Assembly: GCA_910588315.1 (NCBI GenBank)
Contig: CAJUQF010000047.1
Coordinates: 1 to 14,223, forward strand
Origin: an uncultured Christensenellaceae bacterium
GTDB taxonomy: Bacteria > Bacillota > Clostridia > Christensenellales > Pumilibacteraceae
Direction: 5' to 3'
DNA: 14,223 nucleotides
The notes beneath the pieces are model-generated. The model ran no database searches and was not told the origin of the DNA. It saw only the letters and a list, made by a program, of their open reading frames with translations. Shown here piece after piece: positions 5,969 to 13,134 of the stretch (positions within the stretch are counted from its first letter, which is position 1; every line of letters begins with the position of its first letter). The position numbers were made by a program, and so were the translations under genes.

Positions 5969-7714
5969 ATGAAAAACGTCAATCTTAAAGTAAACGGTGT
6001 ATCAGTAACCGTTCCCGAAGGCACGCGCATACTGGACGCGGCTATCAAAGCCGGATTCAAAGTTCCCACGCTGTGCTATATGAAAGACCTTTGCAACGAG
6101 AGCAGCTGCCGTATTTGCGTCGTCGAGATCAAGAACAACCGCAAGCTTATGACGGCTTGTTCGACGGTCGTCGCCGAAGGCATGGAAGTATTTACAAATA
6201 CGCCTAAGGTACGCGCGTCGCGCAAGATCACGCTCGAGCTTATGCTCAGCAATCACCACAAGGATTGTCTCAGCTGCGTGAGAAGCGGGAACTGCGAATT
6301 GCAAGCGCTCGCTACGGAGTACGGTTGCGACGCCGAGAAGTACAAGGGTACGATGAACGACTATGACGTGGACGACGCAACGCCGTATCTCGTCCGCGAC
6401 AACAATAAGTGCATACTCTGCCGCAGATGTGTCGCCGCATGTAACAAGGTGCAGACCGTCGGCGTCATAGATGCGGGTAACCGCGGTTTTGCCACACGCA
6501 TAGCAAGCCCGTTCGAAAAGAATTTGAACCAAGTTCCGTGCGTAGCTTGCGGACAGTGTATCAACGTTTGTCCCACCGGTGCGCTCCGTGAAAAGAGCAG
6601 CATAAGCGAAGTGGAAAAACTGCTTGCCGATCCGTCCAAAACGGTCATCGTCGGCACCGCTCCGTCCGTTCGCGCGGCGCTCGGCGAAGAATTCGGTTAT
6701 CCCATCGGCACCGATACGGAAGGTAAAATGGTCGCCGCGCTCAAAGCTATAGGCTTTAACAAAGTGTTTGACGTCGACATGGCGGCTGACATGACGATCA
6801 TGGAAGAAGGTACAGAATTCCTTGCGCGTCTCAACGACAAGAATGCGGTCATGCCGATGATTACGTCGTGCAGTGCGGGCTGGATAAGATTCATCGAGTA
6901 TAACTATCCCGAGCTTTTGCCCAATCTGTCCACGTGCAAATCGCCGCAGCAGATGTTCGGCGCTATCATGAAAACGTATTATGCCAAGAAAGCGGGTATC
7001 GATCCCAAAGATCTTGCGGTCGTTACCATCATGCCGTGTATCGCCAAAAAATTCGAGCTTACGCGCGACGATCAAAACGCCGCAGGCGTTCCCGATATCG
7101 ACGCGTCGCTCACCACGAGAGAACTTGCGCGCATGATAAAGAATTACGGCATCAACTTTGCCGCGCTCGACGGTAAGACGGAATTCGACGATCCGCTCGG
7201 CAAGGGCAGTACCGCAGGTCTTATATTCGGCGCGACGGGCGGCGTTATGGAAGCGACGCTCCGCACGGTCGCCGAGACCGTCACGGGAGAGAAACTCGAG
7301 AATATCGATTTCAAAGCCGTTCGCGGCACCAAAGGCATAAAAGAAGCGTCCGTCACGCTCAAAGGCAAGACGATCAATATCGCCGTCGCAAGCGGACTCG
7401 GCAATGCGCGTAAGCTCATGGACGAGATCAAAGTGGGCAAGAGCAAGTATCACTTCATCGAGATCATGGCTTGTCCCGGCGGTTGCGTAAACGGCGGCGG
7501 TCAGCCCATCGTAGATTCCGAAACGCGTAATCTCGTCGATGTTGCCAAAACCAGAGCGAAAGTGCTTTACGGCAAGGACAAAAAAGACGCGCTCAGAAAG
7601 AGCCACGACAACCCCATTGTCAAGACGCTTTACAGCGAATTCTTCGGTGAACCCAACAGCCACAAAGCGCACGAAGTTTTGCATACTTCGTACGTAAAAC
7701 GCGATAGATACTAA
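5969..7714 (+). CDS. hydA: [FeFe] hydrogenase catalytic subunit (trimeric, NAD-linked type)
   Basis: This 581-residue subunit interconverts 2H+ and H2 at the H-cluster. Domains in order: plant-type [2Fe-2S] (C36, C47, C50, C64); a His-Cys3 [4Fe-4S] site (H96, C100, C103, C109); two bacterial ferredoxin clusters (C148/151/154/158 and C191/194/197/201); and the H-cluster domain. In the last, L1 reads TSCSAGW (299-305), L2 reads MPCIAKKFE (355-363, C357), and L3 reads EIMACPGGCVNGGGQP from 498 (C502, C506). It ends with the small-subunit-like tail 'SHDNPIVKTLYSEFFGEP..SHKAHEVLHTSY'. Size and cluster set match the M3-type HydA of HydABC/Hnd complexes. L1 departs from the textbook TSCCPGW by Ser and Ala. 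AGGAG at 5958-5962 supports the ATG. It is the last gene of the operon and is closed by a strong terminator. HydE, HydF and HydG, needed to build the H-cluster, must be encoded elsewhere. Confidence 0.96.
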   Translation: MKNVNLKVNGVSVTVPEGTRILDAAIKAGFKVPTLCYMKDLCNESSCRICVVEIKNNRKLMTACSTVVAEGMEVFTNTPKVRASRKITLELMLSNHHKDCLSCVRSGNCELQALATEYGCDAEKYKGTMNDYDVDDATPYLVRDNNKCILCRRCVAACNKVQTVGVIDAGNRGFATRIASPFEKNLNQVPCVACGQCINVCPTGALREKSSISEVEKLLADPSKTVIVGTAPSVRAALGEEFGYPIGTDTEGKMVAALKAIGFNKVFDVDMAADMTIMEEGTEFLARLNDKNAVMPMITSCSAGWIRFIEYNYPELLPNLSTCKSPQQMFGAIMKTYYAKKAGIDPKDLAVVTIMPCIAKKFELTRDDQNAAGVPDIDASLTTRELARMIKNYGINFAALDGKTEFDDPLGKGSTAGLIFGATGGVMEATLRTVAETVTGEKLENIDFKAVRGTKGIKEASVTLKGKTINIAVASGLGNARKLMDEIKVGKSKYHFIEIMACPGGCVNGGGQPIVDSETRNLVDVAKTRAKVLYGKDKKDALRKSHDNPIVKTLYSEFFGEPNSHKAHEVLHTSYVKRDRY

Positions 7715-7725
7715 ACTTTACATTT

Positions 7726-7759
7726 GCCCGTTGTCTTGTTAAGGCGGCGGGCTTTTTTT
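7726..7759 (+). terminator. Intrinsic terminator of the hydrogenase operon
   Basis: A 12-bp stem (7726-7737 with 7741-7752, GCCCG outermost, three G-U pairs, GTT loop) is followed directly by seven T residues (7753-7759). It starts 11 nt after the hydA stop. A textbook rho-independent terminator. Confidence 0.92.
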
Positions 7760-7761
7760 GT

Positions 7762-7790
7762 TTTACTTTCGGTTCGCAATACTGTATAAT
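7762..7790 (+). promoter_or_regulatory. SigA-type promoter of the metallophosphoesterase gene
   Basis: TTTACT (7762-7767), a 17-nt spacer and a perfect TATAAT (7785-7790). The -35 box lies just after the T run of the hyd terminator, so this gene has its own transcription unit. The predicted start is near 7797, about 45 nt before the ATG. Confidence 0.62.
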
Positions 7791-7841
7791 AGATAAAATC
7801 AAAGAACGGAATTATCCGACTTATGAAACGGTGTTGTAATT

Positions 7842-8963
7842 ATGTGGGCTGCGATATTCGGATTTGTGATAGTAATGGCTGTAGGTGCGGTGACGTACCT
7901 ATGTAACCGTGTTTATAGATCGGCGTTCGTAAGTAAAAAGACGATGTTGCGTACGGATCGCAAGCTGCGTGTTTTCGAATGCGTAACTGTCGTGCTTGTC
8001 GCCATTCTCGTACTGTGCCTTTCGCTCGGTTATATTAACGCGGTCATTATGGTTATCCATTTGGTCGTATTTTGGCTGTTATCCGACTTGCTGTTTTATG
8101 TTATAGAAAAAGTTCGTAAATCTAAGTTTAAGTATAATTTTGCGAGCATGACGGCGGTCGTTGTCACCGTTGTTTATCTCGCCGTCGGGTGGGCGCTGGC
8201 GCATACGGTTTCGGCGACGTGTTATGATGTTTATACCGACAAAGCGGTCGGCGATCTGCGCGTCGTTATGTTCGGCGATTCGCATATCGGTTCGACGTTC
8301 GACGGCAACGGATTTGCGGAGCATGTGAAAAAGATGCAGGCATACAAACCGGACATTGTCGTCATTGCCGGAGATTTTGCGGACGACGACACATCGCGCG
8401 ACGATCTTATTAAAGCTTGCCGTGCGCTCGGTACGCTTAAAACTACATACGGCGTATACTATGCTTTCGGAAATCACGATAAAGGCTATTATTCTGATTC
8501 GCATAGAAGTTATACCGTCGAGGATCTTGTGAGAGAACTCGAAAAGAACAGTGTCACGATCTTGCAAGACGAAGTTAAATCGATCGACGACAGATTTTAT
8601 ATTATAGGCAGACAGGAAGCGGAAGAATCGCGTCGCGGCAAAGGACCGCGTGCGGATATAGATAAACTCGTAAGCGGGCTTGAAAAGGATAAATATAAGA
8701 TAGTAATAAATCATCAGCCTACCGATTACGACAGCGAATCGAAAGCGGGCGTAGATCTTGTCCTGTCCGGGCATACGCACGGCGGTCAGCTTTTCCCTAT
8801 AGGGGTCGTCAGCGATATGTTCGGGCTTAACGACAGGGTATACGGACACGAACGGAGACGCGGTACGGACTTTATCGTGACGTCCGGCATATCCGATTGG
8901 GCGATAGGGTTTAAAACGGGCTGTTATTCGGAGTTTGTCGTTATAGATATACACGGGCGATGA
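7842..8963 (+). CDS. Membrane-anchored metallophosphoesterase, YkuE/YaeI-like
   Basis: This is a 373-residue protein. The first ~125 residues hold about four hydrophobic segments (about 3-21, 46-62, 64-88, 102-122). The calcineurin-like phosphoesterase domain follows from about 138. All metal-binding motifs are visible: D146-x-H148 (FGDSHIG), GDFAD with D178 and D181, GNHD with N211 and H212, H291 (NHQP), and SGHTHGGQ with H311 and H313. The order and the GHTHGGQ signature point to the YkuE/YaeI group, some of which act on lipid-linked phosphate compounds; the substrate here cannot be told. The catalytic domain probably faces outside, by analogy with YkuE relatives, but topology is inferred. 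No good ribosome binding site precedes the ATG at 7842 (only GGTG about 7 nt upstream); the start was chosen because it begins the first membrane helix. It is a single-gene unit between two operons, and I see no clear terminator after it. Confidence 0.9.
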   Translation: MWAAIFGFVIVMAVGAVTYLCNRVYRSAFVSKKTMLRTDRKLRVFECVTVVLVAILVLCLSLGYINAVIMVIHLVVFWLLSDLLFYVIEKVRKSKFKYNFASMTAVVVTVVYLAVGWALAHTVSATCYDVYTDKAVGDLRVVMFGDSHIGSTFDGNGFAEHVKKMQAYKPDIVVIAGDFADDDTSRDDLIKACRALGTLKTTYGVYYAFGNHDKGYYSDSHRSYTVEDLVRELEKNSVTILQDEVKSIDDRFYIIGRQEAEESRRGKGPRADIDKLVSGLEKDKYKIVINHQPTDYDSESKAGVDLVLSGHTHGGQLFPIGVVSDMFGLNDRVYGHERRRGTDFIVTSGISDWAIGFKTGCYSEFVVIDIHGR

Positions 8964-9060
8964 TCGACCGTGTTCTAAGGAGTGCGTCGAAACTTCGTTA
9001 TCGAGTGCAAGCGGATGTTAAATATATGAACTTTGCGACAAAATACATTTTTAAAAACAG

Positions 9061-9089
9061 TTGATTTACGGGGCGTTTTGGTGTATAAT
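9061..9089 (+). promoter_or_regulatory. SigA-type promoter of the yggS-sepF-lspA-rluD-pyrBC operon
   Basis: TTGATT (9061-9066), an exact 17-nt spacer and TATAAT (9084-9089). Transcription would start at about 9095-9097, on top of the first possible yggS ATG. It is the only strong promoter seen before the six-gene run. Confidence 0.7.
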
Positions 9090-9094
9090 GTTAA

Positions 9095-9772
9095 ATGGCG
9101 GTATACAGCATGACGACGGACGAAATCAAACGCAATATCGACTGTGCGATCGAGCGTATCGACAGGGCGCAATGCGACTCGGGACGCCCCGTCACGGTAG
9201 TTGCGGCGACTAAAACAGTACCCGCCGAGCTTATCGATTTTGCCGTCGGGTGCGGTATAAAAAACGTCGGAGAAAACCGCGTGCAGGAATATCTTGCCAA
9301 ACGCGATGCCGTTGCGGATGCGGTTTGGCACTTTATAGGCACGTTGCAGTCAAATAAGGCAAAGTACCTTGTCGGCAATATCGCGCTTATTCAGTCTGTA
9401 AACAGCATATCGCTCGCGCGTGAGATAGATAGACTGGCGGCTCGTCGCGGTGTTTGCCAGGACGTACTCGTCGAAGTCAATGTCGCGGGCGAAAGTTCCA
9501 AGACGGGTGTGTCGTACGGACAAGCGGCAGAACTTATCGAATCGGTTTGCGAGCTTGAGAACGTCAGACTGCGCGGACTGATGGCGGTGCCGCCGCGTGA
9601 TGCGGACGACGGCGTTTACAAGAGACTCTCGTCGTTGTACGAAGCCGCGCGACGGAACAGACCGGATTTCGATATCTTGTCGGTCGGTATGAGCGCCGAT
9701 TATGAAAGGGCGATAGCATTCGGCAGTAACATGGTAAGATTGGGGTCCGCGATTTTCGGACCGCGCGCATGA
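9095..9772 (+). CDS. yggS: YggS/PLPBP family pyridoxal-phosphate homeostasis protein
   Basis: This 225-residue cytoplasmic protein binds pyridoxal 5'-phosphate and helps keep vitamin B6 and amino-acid pools in balance; no enzyme reaction is established for the family. Family motifs in order: VAATKT with the PLP lysine at K40, GENRVQE, WHFIGTLQSNK, QSVNS, EVNVAGESSKTG, LRGLMAVPP, and the C-terminal phosphate-binding LSVGMSADYERAIAFGSNMVRLGSAIFGPR. The start is unsure. The ATG at 9095 lies at the predicted transcript start, so it would be leaderless. The ATG at 9110 gives MTTDEIKRNI, closer to usual YggS N-termini, with a weak GGCGG 8 nt upstream. It is the first gene of the operon, equivalent to Bacillus ylmE, and stands before sepF as in many Bacillota. 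Confidence 0.94.
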   Translation: MAVYSMTTDEIKRNIDCAIERIDRAQCDSGRPVTVVAATKTVPAELIDFAVGCGIKNVGENRVQEYLAKRDAVADAVWHFIGTLQSNKAKYLVGNIALIQSVNSISLAREIDRLAARRGVCQDVLVEVNVAGESSKTGVSYGQAAELIESVCELENVRLRGLMAVPPRDADDGVYKRLSSLYEAARRNRPDFDILSVGMSADYERAIAFGSNMVRLGSAIFGPRA

Positions 9773-9839
9773 CTGCAAAAACTTCGGCAGGGTTTACGAA
9801 AGCACATTATACACTCGGATCAAATCAGGTAGGTAAGAT

Positions 9840-10418
9840 ATGGCAAATGACGATTTTTTCGATAGCTTTTTGCGCAGAGCCGGCAACTATAACGGCGGCG
9901 AGCCGGAGTATTACGAGGATACTCACGACGCAAACGGCAATTATATAGGTTCGAGAAATGCTCAGGGCGGTTTTAATTATACTCAGCCGCCGGTATCGCC
10001 CGCGCTGTATTCTTCGGTGCCGCCCGTATCGCCGGTCTCGCCGGCGGCGCAGCGTACCGAACAGACGTTGCAGTCGGCTGCAAAGTTTTCGCATATGCCG
10101 CCGCAAGGCGTTTCGCCGCAACCGATCCCGCTGCCTACGACCGACCAATATATACCGCCGCAGCTCAATCAGAATTTCGTAATTTACCGTCCCCGTTCGA
10201 CGGCGGACGTAGAACATCTTATAGCTTATCTCCGCCGCAGAGAACCGGCGCTCGTCGATCTCGATCCCATTTCCGATTCGCCGGTCGCGCAACGGCTCAT
10301 GGACTTTACGTCCGGCGCGGCGTACGCATTAGGCGACAGGGTAATGACAATTCGCCGCAATCTATTTTTGATCACTCCCGAAACGATAGACGTATTAAAG
10401 CCGGAGAACGATAAATAG
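9840..10418 (+). CDS. sepF: Cell division protein SepF
   Basis: A 192-residue protein that links FtsZ to the membrane at the division septum in bacteria lacking or supplementing FtsA. The N-terminus MANDDFFDSFLRRAG is a short amphipathic membrane-binding helix. It is followed by an acidic, tyrosine-rich patch (EPEYYED) and a Pro/Ser/Gln-rich linker (about 45-110). The SepF domain spans about 112-187: 'VIYRPRSTADVEHLIAYLRRREPALVDL', then 'AQRLMDFTSGAAYALGDRVMTIRRNLFLITPETIDV', which matches the family's conserved RxxDFxxGxxYAL and FLxTP segments. An AGG-rich ribosome binding site (9831-9833) lies 6 nt before the ATG. Placement directly after yggS is the classical ylmE-ylmF order and supports the call. 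The linker is longer than in Bacillus SepF. Confidence 0.9.
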   Translation: MANDDFFDSFLRRAGNYNGGEPEYYEDTHDANGNYIGSRNAQGGFNYTQPPVSPALYSSVPPVSPVSPAAQRTEQTLQSAAKFSHMPPQGVSPQPIPLPTTDQYIPPQLNQNFVIYRPRSTADVEHLIAYLRRREPALVDLDPISDSPVAQRLMDFTSGAAYALGDRVMTIRRNLFLITPETIDVLKPENDK

Positions 10419-10421
10419 AAA

Positions 10422-11306
10422 TTGGATAAACAAAGTTTTAAAAACAAAGTCAAAGACATATGGGCTTTTATCAAACGCACGGCGGTGCGCGTGTGGGCGT
10501 ATCTTAAAGTTGCGAAAATGGAATGGATAGTCATGATCTCCGTTTTTGCGTTCGATCTGATATCCAAGGCGCTTGTCGAAAACCTCATCGCTTACGATGA
10601 TACCGTTACATTGATCCCGTATGTGTTCAATGCTCATCGAATCCACAATTACAATGCGGCATTCGGATCCAGCACGCTTACCGGCTGGATGGGGTATACC
10701 GGATCGCGTATATTCTACTGCGTGTTTGCCGTAGCGGCGTCGGTAGCGTTTATACTTCTTTTAATAAGGAACAAAGGCAAGAACAGGGTGTTCCGCGTAT
10801 CGCTCGCGCTGTTTGTGGCGGGCGCGATGGGCAACTGTATAGATCGCATGTTTCTCGGCTATGTAAGGGATTTTATAGAGTTCGTATATTTCGGCGGCAC
10901 GATCGGCGGTAGGACAACGTGGGCGTATATTTTCAATATCGCCGACGTAGCGCTCGTTACCGGCGTGATTTTGGTTATATTCTATTTCCTGTTTTTATAT
11001 CGCGATACGGATAAAAAGAAAGGTGTGGAGATCAGTTTTTCGATAGACGAAGAAGAACGTTCCGACAGTCCCGCTTTTGCCGGCGGCGACGTCGACGCTA
11101 TAGATATCGGTGTGGCAACGGTAAACGAACAGGCGGACGGTACGGCAGTCTCCGATGCAGATGATTCAAACGGCGCGGACGGCGCACAGGATATCGACGG
11201 CACGCGTAGCAAGATCGACCTCGACGGCGATACGCAAACCGGACAAACCGATGCGGATATTGTCGACAGCATTTCGGATAATTCAAACGGAGGTGACGCC
11301 GGCTGA
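10422..11306 (+). CDS. lspA: Lipoprotein signal peptidase (signal peptidase II) with acidic C-terminal tail
   Basis: A membrane aspartic protease that cuts signal peptides from diacylglyceryl-modified prolipoproteins. The core (about 33-195) has four membrane segments and all family motifs: FDLISK (44-49), HNYNAAFG (75-82), AGAMGNCIDRMFLGYVRDF with catalytic D141, and FNIADV with catalytic D175. At 294 residues it is far longer than the usual 150-170. About 33 basic residues precede the core, and a tail of about 94 residues follows it with 20 Asp and 5 Glu against 3 basic residues. The start is unsure. TTG at 10422 is 3 nt after the sepF stop and 15 nt after a GGAG inside sepF. The next in-frame ATG (10518) would drop the basic extension but keep the core. 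It lies between sepF and rluD, with a 1-nt gap to rluD, so translation is probably coupled. Confidence 0.92.
   Translation: MDKQSFKNKVKDIWAFIKRTAVRVWAYLKVAKMEWIVMISVFAFDLISKALVENLIAYDDTVTLIPYVFNAHRIHNYNAAFGSSTLTGWMGYTGSRIFYCVFAVAASVAFILLLIRNKGKNRVFRVSLALFVAGAMGNCIDRMFLGYVRDFIEFVYFGGTIGGRTTWAYIFNIADVALVTGVILVIFYFLFLYRDTDKKKGVEISFSIDEEERSDSPAFAGGDVDAIDIGVATVNEQADGTAVSDADDSNGADGAQDIDGTRSKIDLDGDTQTGQTDADIVDSISDNSNGGDAG
11289..11293 (+). promoter_or_regulatory. Ribosome binding site of rluD inside the end of lspA
   Basis: GGAGG (continuing to GGAGGTGA) lies in the last codons of lspA, 14 nt before the rluD ATG at 11308. It supports the ATG at 11308 over starts far upstream that would overlap lspA for 150 nt. 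Confidence 0.6.
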
Positions 11307-11307
11307 T

Positions 11308-12216
11308 ATGACGACCGTATACTGCACCGAAGGCGGCGTGAGATTGGATGTGTTTCTCACGGACGAAACCGAGTTTTCGCGTTCGCATATAAAGAAGCTC
11401 ATAGACGGCGGCAGGGTATCGATCGGCGGCGTTTCCGCATTTAAAGCGGGCGTTATTGTAAGAACGGGCGACGAAGTATCGTTCGAGGACGAGATGATCT
11501 CGACCGAACTCACGGCGGAAAATATTCCGCTCGATGTGGTTTACGAAGACGAATACATAGCGGTTATAAACAAACAGCGCGATCTCGTAGTGCATCCCGG
11601 CGCGGGCAATCCGTCCGGGACGCTTGTCAATGCGCTCATGTACAGGTACGGCGATAACCTGTCGTTCGGCTGCGGCGCGGCGCGTGCCGGTATCGTCCAT
11701 CGGTTGGACAAGGATACGACCGGGCTTATGGTAGTCGCAAAGACCGATGCCGCTCATGCGGCGCTCGGCGAGCAGTTTGCGGCGCGTTCGGTAAAGAAGT
11801 TTTACCGTGCGATATGTTGCGGCAATTTCAAATCGGATAAAGGCACGATAGACGCGCCGATCGGCAGGGACAAAAAAAACAGGCTGAAAATGGCTGTCGT
11901 AAACGACGGCAGACGCGCCGTGACCGAGTATACCGTACTCGAGCGTTATGCCAAGCATTGTTATGTCGAATTCGAGCTTTTGACCGGCAGAACGCACCAG
12001 ATACGCGTCCATGCCGCATATCTTCATCACCCGATAGCATGCGACACGCTGTACGGCGGCGACGCGCTCGGTGCGGACGGACAGCTTTTGCATTCGCGGA
12101 CGCTGTCGTTCGATCATCCGGCGACGGGAAAGAGATTGACATTTACGGCGGAAGAGCCGTCGGACTTTATGCGCATACTCGAAAGACTGCGCGGTGCAAA
12201 CAAGGAGACAAGATGA
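11308..12216 (+). CDS. rluD: RluD-family 23S rRNA pseudouridine synthase
   Basis: A 302-residue enzyme that converts uridines to pseudouridine, by homology in helix 69 of 23S rRNA (RluA/RluD family; Bacillus ylyB). The N-terminal S4 RNA-binding domain covers about 10-60 ('RLDVFL..FSRSHIKKLIDGGRVSIGG'). The catalytic domain carries HRLDKDTTGLMVVAK with the active-site D134, and GRTHQIRVH at 227-235, both hallmarks of the family. The length fits. The frame is open upstream to 11155, but that part reads lspA in another frame, so the ATG at 11308 with a GGAGG before it is chosen. It starts 1 nt after the lspA stop, and its own stop overlaps the pyrB start by 4 nt (ATGA). RluD versus the related RluA or RluC types cannot be fully separated by eye, but the S4 domain and the lspA neighbour favour the RluD/YlyB type. 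Confidence 0.92.
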   Translation: MTTVYCTEGGVRLDVFLTDETEFSRSHIKKLIDGGRVSIGGVSAFKAGVIVRTGDEVSFEDEMISTELTAENIPLDVVYEDEYIAVINKQRDLVVHPGAGNPSGTLVNALMYRYGDNLSFGCGAARAGIVHRLDKDTTGLMVVAKTDAAHAALGEQFAARSVKKFYRAICCGNFKSDKGTIDAPIGRDKKNRLKMAVVNDGRRAVTEYTVLERYAKHCYVEFELLTGRTHQIRVHAAYLHHPIACDTLYGGDALGADGQLLHSRTLSFDHPATGKRLTFTAEEPSDFMRILERLRGANKETR

Positions 12217-13124
12217 AACGCAAGGATATTCTCGGTATCAAGGATCTCTCGAGATCCGAGCTTAACGAGCTGTTGTCCACGGCGGGCGTTATGCGCGACA
12301 TGATCGACCGCTCCGAACGCAGTAACGCGCTGCGCGGCAAGAACGTTACGACGCTGTTCTACGAGAACTCTACGAGAACGCGCAACTCATTCGAGCTTGC
12401 CGCAAAGAATTTGGGCGCGACAACGACGAGCATTTCGGTCGCGGTATCGTCGGTCCAAAAGGGCGAGACGCTCGTCGATACGGGCAAAACGCTGGACGCG
12501 ATAGGCACGGACGTTATAATCATTCGCCACTCTGTCGCTGGCAGTGCGCAGTTGTTGGCGTCGACCGTGCGCGCGCACGTAATAAACGCGGGCGACGGCA
12601 TGAGCGAACATCCGTCGCAAGCGTTGTTGGACGGACTGACGGCGATACGGCATTTCGGAAGTCTCGCCGATAAAAAGATAGTCATAGTAGGCGATATCAA
12701 ACATTCGCGCGTCGCGAGAAGCGACGTAATACTGTTCAACATGCTCGGCGCGAAAGTCACGGTTTGTGCGCCGTACACGCTGTTGCCTGAAGGCATGGAC
12801 TGTCTCGGCTGCGAAGTGGAGACCGATTTCGACAGAGCGATCGCGGACGCTAACATAGTCATTCCTTTGCGCATACAGCGCGAGCGCATGATAGGCGGTT
12901 TCTTATCGACGCAGGAAGAGTATCACTCATACTACGGCGTCACGCAAGAGAGGCTTGCGCATTGCGCCGACGATTATATCGTAATGCACCCCGGACCCAT
13001 AAACCGCGAGGCGGAGATATCGGGCGAAGTCGCCGACGGCGAACACAGCATGATCCTCGAACAGGTGCAAAACGGCGTAGCGGTGCGAATGGCAATGTTG
13101 CAATTGCTTACCGAGTGTCAATAA
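12213..13124 (+). CDS. pyrB: Aspartate carbamoyltransferase catalytic subunit
   Basis: This 303-residue protein catalyses carbamoyl phosphate + L-aspartate to N-carbamoyl-L-aspartate, the committed step of pyrimidine synthesis. Carbamoyl-phosphate site: STRTR (53-57) and the SSVQKGE loop with K83. Further active-site motifs: R106-H107, HPSQALLDG (133-141), HSRVARS (164-170), PLRIQRER (218-225) and HPGPINREAEI (259-269). The length is normal for a catalytic chain. The ATG at 12213 overlaps the rluD stop (ATGA) and has AAGGAG (12202-12206) 6 nt upstream. The frame is open further upstream, but that is an out-of-frame reading of rluD. There is no room for a pyrR gene or leader between rluD and pyrB. 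No regulatory chain PyrI is seen in the window; one could lie beyond the right edge. Confidence 0.96.
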   Translation: MKRKDILGIKDLSRSELNELLSTAGVMRDMIDRSERSNALRGKNVTTLFYENSTRTRNSFELAAKNLGATTTSISVAVSSVQKGETLVDTGKTLDAIGTDVIIIRHSVAGSAQLLASTVRAHVINAGDGMSEHPSQALLDGLTAIRHFGSLADKKIVIVGDIKHSRVARSDVILFNMLGAKVTVCAPYTLLPEGMDCLGCEVETDFDRAIADANIVIPLRIQRERMIGGFLSTQEEYHSYYGVTQERLAHCADDYIVMHPGPINREAEISGEVADGEHSMILEQVQNGVAVRMAMLQLLTECQ

Positions 13125-13134
13125 GGAGAAAAGC

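Noticed and set aside
5800..6069. 89-codon minus-strand frame between hydB and hydA
   Set aside because: It overlaps the start of hydA, has no ribosome binding site that I can see, and no family resemblance.
6002..7684. A 560-codon open frame on the minus strand across hydA, and a 433-codon one across hydB (3765-5066)
   Set aside because: Both are mirror readings of well-supported hydrogenase genes. Their Arg/His/Phe-rich translations show no family motif, and they arise because the codon bias of the + strand avoids minus-strand stops.
8964..9060. Short ORF after the AAGGAG-like sequence near 8977
   Set aside because: It would start at a GTG with no spacing from the SD-like sequence and encode about 15 residues; no support beyond the AAGGAG.
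8964..9060. Terminator after the metallophosphoesterase gene
   Set aside because: No stable stem followed by a T run; the TTTTTAAAAA near 9048-9057 is only a short AT palindrome.
11155..11307. Longer N-terminus for RluD starting inside lspA
   Set aside because: The extra 51 residues are an out-of-frame reading of the acidic lspA tail. The S4 domain begins right after the ATG at 11308, which has a GGAGG upstream.
11958..12212. Longer N-terminus for PyrB starting inside rluD
   Set aside because: The extra 85 residues read the rluD 3' part in another frame. MKRKDILGIKDLS at 12213 is a normal PyrB start with AAGGAG before it.
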